Source: Candidatus Aerophobota bacterium (GTDB lineage: Bacteria > Aerophobota > Aerophobia > Aerophobales > B3-G15). From it: DNA of 5,574 nucleotides. Below, in pieces: positions 1 through 5,013 of this stretch (positions are counted from its first letter, which is position 1; the number at the start of each line of letters is the position of its first letter). The notes beneath the pieces were generated by a model. It did no database searches. It was given only the letters and a program-made list of their open reading frames with translations, and was not told the DNA's origin. The DNA lies in the NCBI GenBank assembly GCA_030607765.1, contig JAUWJJ010000092.1:1-5574 (forward strand), in the 5' to 3' direction. A program made the position numbers and the translations under genes.

Positions 1-723
1 CAAAAAAGAATAACTCCAAAAACAAAAATGATTATTATTAACTCTCCCCAGAATCCTACCGGGGGTATTTTAAGCTATGATGATTTAAAAACTATTGCTA
101 AGATAGCTATTGAAAATGATATTTGGGTGCTCTCTGACGAGGTTTACTGTAACATACTCTACGAAGGGAAGTTCCAGAGCATTGTCTCTATCCCTAAGAT
201 GAAGGAAAGAACGATTTTGGTTGATGGGTTCTCCAAAACTTATGCTATGACGGGCTGGCGATTGGGATTTGGAGTAATGAGGAAAGAGCTGGTCGTTCAT
301 ATTGCCAGAATAGAGACAAATGTTGATTCCTGTACGGCAACATTTACCCAATATGCGGGAGTAGAAGCTCTAAAAGGTCCACAGGATAAGTCCTTAGCTA
401 TGGTAGAAGAATTTAAGAAGAGAAGAGATATTATTTATAAAGGGTTGAATGATATCAAAGGTATTGAATGTTTAAAACCAAAGGGAGCTTTTTACATATA
501 TCCAAATGTAACCAGAGCTTGCCAAAATCTTAATTTATCAGGTTCAAAAGAACTTCAACAGTACCTCTTGCACAAGGGAAGTGTAGCAGTATTATCCAGG
601 AGCTGTTTTGGCCGAAGAAATAAAGGGGAGAGGGAAGAATATATTAGGCTCTCCTATGCAACTTCCAGAGAAAATATACTGGAAGGGCTAAGAAGAATTA
701 AGAAAGCTATTGAGGTATATTAA
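1..723 (+). CDS. Class I/II PLP-dependent aminotransferase, C-terminal part (5' end outside window)
   Basis: Cytosolic fold-type I aminotransferase that moves an amino group between an amino acid and a 2-oxo acid using PLP. The frame is open from base 1, and residues before the first ATG at 28 (RITPKTK) match the family, so that ATG is not the start. 240 residues are present; the family is usually about 390, so roughly 150 are missing. Visible motifs (fragment numbering): SPQNPTGG at 15-22 with the PLP-contacting Asn18; SDEVY at 45-49 with Asp46 for the pyridine nitrogen; FSKTYAMTGWRLG at 77-89 with the Schiff-base Lys79 and phosphate-binding Arg87; PKGAFYIYP at 160-168; YIRLSYATS at 214-222 with Arg216, which binds the substrate carboxylate. 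The usual PGxxFG segment reads SRSCFG, followed by a basic stretch. The fold and chemistry are secure. The substrate (aspartate, alanine or other) cannot be told from this fragment. Transketolase follows after 27 bp, suggesting one transcript. Confidence 0.93.
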   Translation, partial: QKRITPKTKMIIINSPQNPTGGILSYDDLKTIAKIAIENDIWVLSDEVYCNILYEGKFQSIVSIPKMKERTILVDGFSKTYAMTGWRLGFGVMRKELVVHIARIETNVDSCTATFTQYAGVEALKGPQDKSLAMVEEFKKRRDIIYKGLNDIKGIECLKPKGAFYIYPNVTRACQNLNLSGSKELQQYLLHKGSVAVLSRSCFGRRNKGEREEYIRLSYATSRENILEGLRRIKKAIEVY

Positions 724-736
724 ATGAAAGGGTAAG

Positions 737-743
737 AAAGGAG
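737..743 (+). promoter_or_regulatory. Ribosome binding site of transketolase
   Basis: AAAGGAG lies 7 nt before the ATG at 751, within the 27-bp gap after the aminotransferase stop. It supports 751 as the transketolase start, and the short gap supports co-transcription of the two genes. Confidence 0.8.
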
Positions 744-750
744 ATGTCCA

Positions 751-2787
751 ATGCCAATTATAGACTCTGAAACAGGAAAGGTAAGAAAAGATTATACAGT
801 GAAAGAATTGGTAAAAAAAGCAAGAGAAATGAGAGCTTACAATATGGTTGCTCTTACTGCAGCTCGCTCAGGACATACAGGTGGGACCTTATCAATTATG
901 GATATTGTTGCAGCCCTGTATCTTAAAAAGATAAGACATGACCCAAAAAATCCTGAATGGGAAGACAGGGATAGAGTTTTTTGGTCCACAGGTCATAAGG
1001 CCCCTGCTTTGTATGTAGCTTTGGGTGAGGCAGGTTATTTCCCGATAGAAGAAGTGGTAAAGCTAAGAAAATTGTGGTCTGGTTTCGAAGGTCACCCCAA
1101 TAGATTGAAGCTACCAGGAGTTGAGCTTTCCGCTGGATCCTTAGGGCAAGGTTTAGGTGTAGCGGTAGGCTGTGCACTTAATGCTAAGTTAGAGGGAAAA
1201 AACTACAGAGTTTACTCTATTAATGGGGATGGGGAGCTTGATGAGGGTTCTATTTGGGAGGGGATAATGTGTGCTGCCCATTATAAATTAGATAATCTTG
1301 TATCTATTGTTGATAGAAATAATTTGCAAATTGATGGTCCTACAGAAAAAGTTATGAGATTGGAATCTATTGTTGATAAATGGAGAGCTTTCGGATGGAA
1401 CACTATTGAGATTGATGGTCATAATATAAAACAGATTCTGAATGCTTTAGATGATGCTGAAAAACTCAAAGGAAAACCAACAGTAATAATTGCTAAAACA
1501 ACTAAAGGAAAAGGCGTATCTTTCGCTGAGAATGTAGTTGGCTATCATGGTATAGTTCCAAAGGATGGAAGGTCAGGAAAAGAATCATTGGATAAAGCTT
1601 TAAAAGATATAAAAGACCCTAAATTTACCAGGGAGAAAGTAGATGAGCTTTTAAAAATTGCCGATGATTATCAAAAACAGGTTGATAAAAAGATAGGGAC
1701 TTTTATGCCTAAGTTTAGCAGAGATTACTGGTGGAATTCAACTGATAAGATGAAAGTTAAAATGGATGCTACCAGAAATGGCTTTGGCAGAGCTATAGAA
1801 AGATTGGGTGATGATAAAAGAGTTGTTGCATTGGGGGCTGATATTACAAATTCAATAAGAATGAACAAATTCTACGCAAATCATCCTGAAAGGGAAAATA
1901 GATTTTTCAGTATAGGTATAGCTGAGGCTAATATGAGTTTGGTAGCTTCTGGTTTAGCTAAGGAGAAAAAAATACCGTTTATTGGTTCTTACGGGGTCTT
2001 CGTAACCGGTAGAAATTGGGACCAGCTAAGAACTACTGTGTGTTACAATAACTTCAATGTAAAGATCGCCGATGCTCATGGGGGTATCTCAGTTGGGAAA
2101 GATGGAGCTACCCATCAGGCATTGGAGGAAATTACCAATATGTGTTATCTACCCAATATGCATATGGCTGTTCCCTGTGATTCGCTTGAGACAGAAAAAG
2201 CAACTAAGGCACTAACATTTATTGATGGACCTTGTGTAGTTAGATATGCAAGGGAAGCAACTCCCCTGGTAACCACCAGAGATACTCCCTATAAGTTTGG
2301 TTTAGCAAACATAATAAGGTATAGAGGTGAGGAAAAAAATTTTATAAAAGCATTTGAGATAAAGTTTTCTACCGATTATATCTCGGAAGGGGAGGATTTA
2401 AGCATAATTGCCTGTGGACCTATGGTTCCAGAGGCAATGAGGGCAGCTTTTATTTTAAAAGAAGAATATGGAATTGAGGCAAGAGTGGTAAATGTACATA
2501 CCCTCAAGCCAATTGACAGAGAGGCAATTGTAAGGGCAGCGGGGGAAACAGGGATTATAGTAACAGCAGAAGAGCATCAGGTTGGTGGTTTTGGAAATAT
2601 TGTAGCAGGGATAGTTGCACAGGGCAAAAGATATACTGCACCATTGCTTATGGATATGATTGGAGTGGAGGATAAATTTGGTGAGTCCGGAGCACCATGG
2701 GAGTTAATGAAAGTATTTGGTTTAACTGCTGAACATATTGCAAAAAGGGCTAAGGAAATGTACGATAGGAAAAGTAATGTGCGATGA
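751..2787 (+). CDS. tkt: Transketolase, single-chain
   Basis: Cytosolic TPP- and Mg-dependent enzyme that transfers two-carbon ketol units between sugar phosphates in the non-oxidative pentose phosphate pathway. It has 678 residues, close to the usual ~660. The N-terminal TPP domain spans about 15-310, with SGHTGG (His42), TGHKAP (His82), EGHP (His115), the TPP motif from GDG at 159-161 to NN at 190-191, and YHG (His266). A charged linker at about 285-337 leads to the pyrimidine-binding domain (about 338-510), which has GIAEANM with the expected catalytic Glu392 and GATHQALE (His455). The C-terminal transketolase domain is about 540-670. The domain boundary and the second half resemble the two-subunit transketolases of many anaerobes and archaea, so this may be a fused form; that is inference. 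The start at 751 has a strong ribosome site. The last codons and the TGA lie in two units of the 7-bp repeat (2774-2787), so the KSNVR tail is probably repeat-derived. A DXS-type synthase is less likely given the domain layout and length. Confidence 0.95.
   Translation: MPIIDSETGKVRKDYTVKELVKKAREMRAYNMVALTAARSGHTGGTLSIMDIVAALYLKKIRHDPKNPEWEDRDRVFWSTGHKAPALYVALGEAGYFPIEEVVKLRKLWSGFEGHPNRLKLPGVELSAGSLGQGLGVAVGCALNAKLEGKNYRVYSINGDGELDEGSIWEGIMCAAHYKLDNLVSIVDRNNLQIDGPTEKVMRLESIVDKWRAFGWNTIEIDGHNIKQILNALDDAEKLKGKPTVIIAKTTKGKGVSFAENVVGYHGIVPKDGRSGKESLDKALKDIKDPKFTREKVDELLKIADDYQKQVDKKIGTFMPKFSRDYWWNSTDKMKVKMDATRNGFGRAIERLGDDKRVVALGADITNSIRMNKFYANHPERENRFFSIGIAEANMSLVASGLAKEKKIPFIGSYGVFVTGRNWDQLRTTVCYNNFNVKIADAHGGISVGKDGATHQALEEITNMCYLPNMHMAVPCDSLETEKATKALTFIDGPCVVRYAREATPLVTTRDTPYKFGLANIIRYRGEEKNFIKAFEIKFSTDYISEGEDLSIIACGPMVPEAMRAAFILKEEYGIEARVVNVHTLKPIDREAIVRAAGETGIIVTAEEHQVGGFGNIVAGIVAQGKRYTAPLLMDMIGVEDKFGESGAPWELMKVFGLTAEHIAKRAKEMYDRKSNVR
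2774..2787 (+). repeat. Two GTRATGN heptad units overlapping the transketolase stop
   Basis: GTAATGT followed by GCGATGA, two in-register units of the 7-bp repeat seen downstream. They encode the last residues and the TGA stop of transketolase and abut the first REP-like hairpin at 2788. Confidence 0.55.
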
Positions 2788-2846
2788 GTCGCCGCGGGGC
2801 TTGAGAGCCTGTGAAGACATATGCGCAACCTGAAGGTTGCGGCTAC
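2788..2846. repeat. REP-like inverted doublet, copy A (degenerate left half)
   Basis: A 59-bp unit starting directly after the transketolase stop. The left half (2788-2813) starts GTCG instead of GTAG and has a weakened palindrome built on GGCT/AGCC. The right half (2823-2846), read on the minus strand, begins GTAG and has a perfect 7-bp stem CGCAACC/GGTTGCG (2824-2830 with 2835-2841) around a 4-nt loop. It aligns along most of its length with the doublet at 4887-4947, so the two are copies of one element. It could also act as a 3' hairpin for the tkt mRNA, but no T-run follows. Confidence 0.75.
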
Positions 2847-2853
2847 AGTAAAT

Positions 2854-2876
2854 GTAGAGCAGGTCTTTAGACCTGC
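2854..2876 (+). repeat. REP-like single hairpin with GTAG
   Basis: GTAG at 2854-2857, then a perfect 7-bp stem GCAGGTC/GACCTGC (2859-2865 with 2870-2876) around loop TTTA. The hairpin is identical to that at 3048-3065 and is the same design as 3012-3034 with a different stem sequence. Confidence 0.75.
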
Positions 2877-2893
2877 CGAGAGTAACAAGTAAT
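2855..2893 (+). repeat. 39-bp direct repeat, copy 1
   Basis: Matches 3044-3082 with one mismatch (A2858 versus T3047). The unit contains the REP-like hairpin, then CGAGA, then the start of a heptad array (GTAACAA, GTAAT). Hairpin and heptads have therefore been duplicated together as one block. Confidence 0.85.
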
Positions 2894-2930
2894 GTGTAAT
2901 GAGTGATGGGTAATGAGTAAGAAGTAAGAG
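2882..2930 (+). repeat. Tandem 7-bp repeat array, 7 units
   Basis: Seven consecutive in-register heptads: GTAACAA, GTAATGT, GTAATGA, GTGATGG, GTAATGA, GTAAGAA, GTAAGAG; consensus GTRATGN. No protein on either strand is supported here. The minus-strand open frames crossing this region are made of repeat translation. Confidence 0.85.
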
Positions 2931-2948
2931 GCAAAGGACGTAGAAGAA

Positions 2949-2983
2949 GTGATATGTAATGGGTAATATGTGATATGTAAAAA
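2949..2983 (+). repeat. Tandem 7-bp repeat array, 5 units
   Basis: GTGATAT, GTAATGG, GTAATAT, GTGATAT, then a decayed GTAAAAA. Same consensus and strand as the array at 2882-2930, separated from it by 18 bp without a clear repeat. Confidence 0.75.
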
Positions 2984-3011
2984 CCAGATTAATGAGACAA
3001 ACCAAATGAAT

Positions 3012-3034
3012 GTAGCCGCAGGCTTTAGCCTGCG
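3012..3034 (+). repeat. REP-like single hairpin with GTAG
   Basis: GTAG at 3012-3015, then a perfect 7-bp stem CGCAGGC/GCCTGCG (3017-3023 with 3028-3034) around loop TTTA. It matches the left half of the doublet at 4887 closely but lacks an inverted partner. Confidence 0.8.
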
Positions 3035-3042
3035 TAAGAAGA

Positions 3043-3065
3043 GTAGTGCAGGTCTTTAGACCTGC
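3043..3065 (+). repeat. REP-like single hairpin with GTAG
   Basis: GTAG at 3043-3046, then stem GCAGGTC/GACCTGC (3048-3054 with 3059-3065) and loop TTTA. It sits 40 bp before the gcvH start, so if transcribed it would form a hairpin in the gcvH leader. Confidence 0.75.
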
Positions 3066-3082
3066 CGAGAGTAACAAGTAAT
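3044..3082 (+). repeat. 39-bp direct repeat, copy 2
   Basis: Second copy of the block at 2855-2893, one mismatch in 39 bases. The two copies start 189 bp apart in the same orientation. Confidence 0.85.
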
Positions 3083-3091
3083 ATGTAATGT
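3071..3091 (+). repeat. Tandem 7-bp repeat array, 3 units, running to the gcvH ribosome site
   Basis: GTAACAA, GTAATAT, GTAATGT. The ATG at 3088, an in-frame upstream alternative start for gcvH, lies inside this array. Confidence 0.7.
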
Positions 3092-3093
3092 GC

Positions 3094-3098
3094 AAGGA
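3094..3098 (+). promoter_or_regulatory. Ribosome binding site that decides the gcvH start
   Basis: AAGGA lies 7 nt before the ATG at 3106. The in-frame ATG at 3088 has only heptad-repeat sequence upstream and no Shine-Dalgarno match, so 3106 is preferred. Confidence 0.7.
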
Positions 3099-3105
3099 AA
3101 GGAAA

Positions 3106-3495
3106 ATGTATCCAAAAGATTTAAAGTATACCAGGACTCATGAGTGGGCAAAGATTGAGGGTGACATAGCTACTATTGGCATTACAAATTTTGCGGTAAA
3201 ACAGCTAACCGACCTTGTCTATGTAGAGCTTCCCTCTGTGGGAGAAAAAGTTACAAAGGATTCTCCTTTTGGATCTATAGAATCGGTTAAGGCTGTATCT
3301 GATTTAACCTCTCCGATTACCGGAGAGGTGATATATATAAATGAGGAACTGCCAAGAAAGATAGAGTTAATAACTAAGGATACTTATGGTGAGGGGTGGA
3401 TGATTAAGGTAAAGATGAAAGATTTAACCGAACTTAACACCTTAATGGATTCAGAAAAATATGAGGAACTTATTAAAAAGGAGGAAGAAGATTGA
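3106..3495 (+). CDS. gcvH: Glycine cleavage system H protein (lipoyl carrier)
   Basis: Small soluble carrier whose lipoylated lysine swings between the P, T and L proteins of the glycine cleavage/synthase complex, carrying the aminomethyl group derived from glycine. The 129 residues match the family (about 125-130). It opens with MYPKDLKYTRTHEW, the typical H-protein start; the biotinyl/lipoyl-type domain fills most of the chain. The lipoylation site is ESVKAVSD at 59-66 with Lys62, and the conserved YGEGW is at 94-98. The start at 3106 fits the family and has a ribosome site; a start at 3088 would add six residues (MCKERK) partly encoded by repeat sequence. The stop overlaps the gcvPA start by 4 bp (TTGA), implying translational coupling. 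Upstream is a 318-bp repeat-filled gap with no gcvT and no visible glycine-riboswitch core. Confidence 0.96.
   Translation: MYPKDLKYTRTHEWAKIEGDIATIGITNFAVKQLTDLVYVELPSVGEKVTKDSPFGSIESVKAVSDLTSPITGEVIYINEELPRKIELITKDTYGEGWMIKVKMKDLTELNTLMDSEKYEELIKKEEED
3477..3484 (+). promoter_or_regulatory. Strong ribosome site supporting the gcvPA TTG start
   Basis: AAAGGAGG within the last codons of gcvH, 7 nt before the TTG at 3492. It supports the non-ATG start; the next in-frame ATG (3534, residue 15) would remove the conserved YIPNT segment. Confidence 0.8.
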
Positions 3496-4835
3496 TCCCT
3501 TATATTCCCAATACAAAAGAGGATCAAAAAAAGATGCTGGAGGAGGTAGGTCTAAAATCACTAAATGATTTATTTAAAAGTATTCCTAAAAATCTCTGGT
3601 TAAAAACTGAGGTTGACCTGCCCCCATCTTTATCAGAAATGGAGCTAATTAGCAAGCTAAGAAAGCTTTCTAAAAAAAATGTGAATTTAGATGAATATGT
3701 ATCTTTTTTAGGAGCGGGGAGCTACGACCATTTTATCCCCACCCTGGTTGATCATTTATCCGCCAGGTCTGAATTTTATACCTCTTATACTCCTTATCAA
3801 GCAGAGGCCAGCCAGGGAACTCTGCAAGCCATTTATGAATATCAAAGTCTTGTCTGTCAGCTTTTTAAAATGGATGTATGCAATGCTTCCCTTTATGAGG
3901 GAGCCTCAGCTTTAGCTGAGGCAGTTATTTTAGCCCACAGGGTTAACCATCGCCAGAGGATTCTAACCACTAAAACCCTTCATCCTGAGTATCGTCGGGT
4001 TCTCACTACTTATATAAAAAAGGCATTAGGTCTATCTATAGTGGAGATAGGTTATAAAAATGGAATAACTGATGTTGCTAAGTTAAAAGAAAAAATTGAT
4101 GAGGATACATCCTGTGTGGTTGTTCAAAATCCTAATTTCTTTGGATGCTTGGAGGAAGTTAACCAGTTAGAGGAAATTGCTCATAAATTTGGTTCTCTGT
4201 ATATTGTCTCGGTAGATCCTCTATCTTTGGGTTTGCTCACTCCCCCCGGGGATTACAATGCAGATGTAGCTGTGGGAGAAGGACAAGCTCTGGGTAATCA
4301 TCTTAATTTTGGAGGACCTTATCTGGGAATTTTTACCTGCAAGAGGAAATTTTTAAGAAAGGCGCCCGGCAGAATTGTAGGGGAAACTACGGATAAAAAA
4401 GGGGAAAGAGGATTTGTTTTAACCCTGCAAACCAGAGAGCAACACATACGCAGGGAGAGGGCAACTTCCAGCATTTGCACTAATCAGGGTTTAAATGCCT
4501 TAAGGGCTGCTATATATTTATCCTCCCTGGGAGAGGAAGGATTAAAGGAAGTTGCTAATCTTTGCCTGCAAAAGACTCACTATGCTGCCAGAAAAATATG
4601 TCAAATTCCCGGATTTGAGCTTGACTTTACCAGTCCCTTTTTTAAAGAGTTTAGTGTAAAATGCCCCATCTCTTCTGATAAGATAAATAAACTGCTTTTG
4701 GATAATAAAATCATAGGAGGGTTTGATTTGGAGAAATTTTATCCTGAATTAAGGAATTCCCTGCTGTTCTGTGTAACTGAAAAGAGAACTAAGGAGGAGA
4801 TTGACAAACTTATCTTAGCGCTTCAGAATTTATAA
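3492..4835 (+). CDS. gcvPA: Glycine dehydrogenase (decarboxylating) subunit 1
   Basis: N-terminal-type subunit of the two-subunit P protein. With GcvPB it forms the PLP enzyme that decarboxylates glycine and passes the aminomethyl group to lipoyl-H protein, or runs in reverse in glycine synthesis. Its 447 residues match the family (about 440-450). Visible family motifs: YIPNT at 4-8, FLGAGSYDH at 72-80, YTPYQAEASQGTLQ at 99-112, YEGASALAEA at 135-144, QNPNFFG at 212-218, GEGQALG at 262-268, NFGGPYLGIF at 272-281, PGRIVGETTD at 292-301, and TREQHIRRERATSSICTNQ at 314-332. The PLP lysine belongs to the partner subunit. The TTG start at 3492 overlaps the gcvH stop (TGA 3493-3495) and is supported by AAAGGAGG. 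Unlike the tight gcvH-gcvPA join, gcvPB begins only 178 bp later, after a hairpin and a REP-like doublet. Confidence 0.96.
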   Translation: MIPYIPNTKEDQKKMLEEVGLKSLNDLFKSIPKNLWLKTEVDLPPSLSEMELISKLRKLSKKNVNLDEYVSFLGAGSYDHFIPTLVDHLSARSEFYTSYTPYQAEASQGTLQAIYEYQSLVCQLFKMDVCNASLYEGASALAEAVILAHRVNHRQRILTTKTLHPEYRRVLTTYIKKALGLSIVEIGYKNGITDVAKLKEKIDEDTSCVVVQNPNFFGCLEEVNQLEEIAHKFGSLYIVSVDPLSLGLLTPPGDYNADVAVGEGQALGNHLNFGGPYLGIFTCKRKFLRKAPGRIVGETTDKKGERGFVLTLQTREQHIRRERATSSICTNQGLNALRAAIYLSSLGEEGLKEVANLCLQKTHYAARKICQIPGFELDFTSPFFKEFSVKCPISSDKINKLLLDNKIIGGFDLEKFYPELRNSLLFCVTEKRTKEEIDKLILALQNL

Positions 4836-4844
4836 ATTATCCAA

Positions 4845-4862
4845 GGGCGAGTAACTTCGCCC
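4845..4862 (+). terminator. Small hairpin after gcvPA (weak terminator or mRNA 3' structure)
   Basis: Perfect 6-bp GC-rich stem GGGCGA/TCGCCC around a 6-nt loop, 9 bp after the gcvPA stop. It is followed by ATTTATAAT rather than a clean T-run, so it is a poor intrinsic terminator. With gcvPB just downstream, it may act as partial attenuation or an mRNA-stability hairpin. Confidence 0.35.
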
Positions 4863-4874
4863 ATTTATAATCTG

Positions 4875-4886
4875 GTAATCGTAATT
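4875..4886 (+). repeat. Vestigial GTAAT repeat beside the REP-like doublet
   Basis: GTAATC followed by GTAATT, two 6-bp units resembling shortened heptads, directly before the GTAG of the doublet. This repeats the pattern in the first gap, where hairpins lie in or near GTAAT-type repeats. Confidence 0.4.
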
Positions 4887-4947
4887 GTAGCCGCAAGGCT
4901 CAGAGCCTGCGAAAATTAAACCAGCGCAACCTAAAAGTTGCGGCTAC
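4887..4947. repeat. REP-like inverted doublet (REPIN/BIME-like), copy B
   Basis: A 61-bp element bounded by perfect 10-bp inverted ends GTAGCCGCAA (4887-4896) and TTGCGGCTAC (4938-4947). The left hairpin pairs CGCA/TGCG and GGCT/AGCC with one bulged A (4892-4911). The right hairpin, read on the minus strand, begins GTAG and has stem CGCAAC/GTTGCG (4925-4930 with 4937-4942). A 12-nt spacer joins them. The layout, two head-to-head palindromes each preceded by GTAG, is that of REP doublets. It lies between two genes for subunits of the same enzyme. No target-site duplication is obvious. Confidence 0.8.
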
Positions 4948-5001
4948 CCTTAAAATTTTTAGTGAGTCCAGCGTCTTCAGTGGTTAATTTTTCTTATCTT
5001 T

Positions 5002-5005
5002 GGAG
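5002..5005 (+). promoter_or_regulatory. Ribosome binding site of gcvPB
   Basis: GGAG 8 nt before the ATG at 5014. The nearer ATG at 5009 is in another frame and stops after two codons, so 5014 is the start. No convincing promoter was seen between 4836 and 5001. Confidence 0.65.
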
Positions 5006-5013
5006 AAAATGAA

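Noticed and set aside
85..351. Minus-strand open frame inside the aminotransferase
   Set aside because: Antisense shadow of a strongly conserved PLP-binding coding region, with no recognisable protein features; the same applies to 923-1177 within transketolase.
2788..3091. CRISPR array
   Set aside because: The repeats are 7-bp tandems and short hairpins without regular unique spacers; the two 39-bp copies are only a pair, with unequal content between them.
2577..3095. 172-residue minus-strand open frame (and a 70-residue one at 2722-2934)
   Set aside because: It runs through the transketolase 3' end and the intergenic repeats. Its product repeats a YLLLSAGLKTC-like segment only because of the 39-bp direct repeat and the heptads. 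No ribosome site or family motif.
2788..3105. Glycine riboswitch before gcvH
   Set aside because: Glycine riboswitches often precede gcv operons, but this gap is explained by REP-like hairpins and heptads, and no conserved tandem aptamer core was seen.
3088..3105. gcvH starting at ATG 3088
   Set aside because: It would add six residues from repeat-derived sequence with no Shine-Dalgarno match; the ATG at 3106 fits both the family N-terminus and the ribosome site.
3308..3328. Perfect 8-bp palindrome CCTCTCCG/CGGAGAGG inside gcvH
   Set aside because: It lies in the codons for the conserved SPITGEV segment, has no GTAG and a different loop, and one such stem is expected by chance about every 10 kb under simple assumptions.
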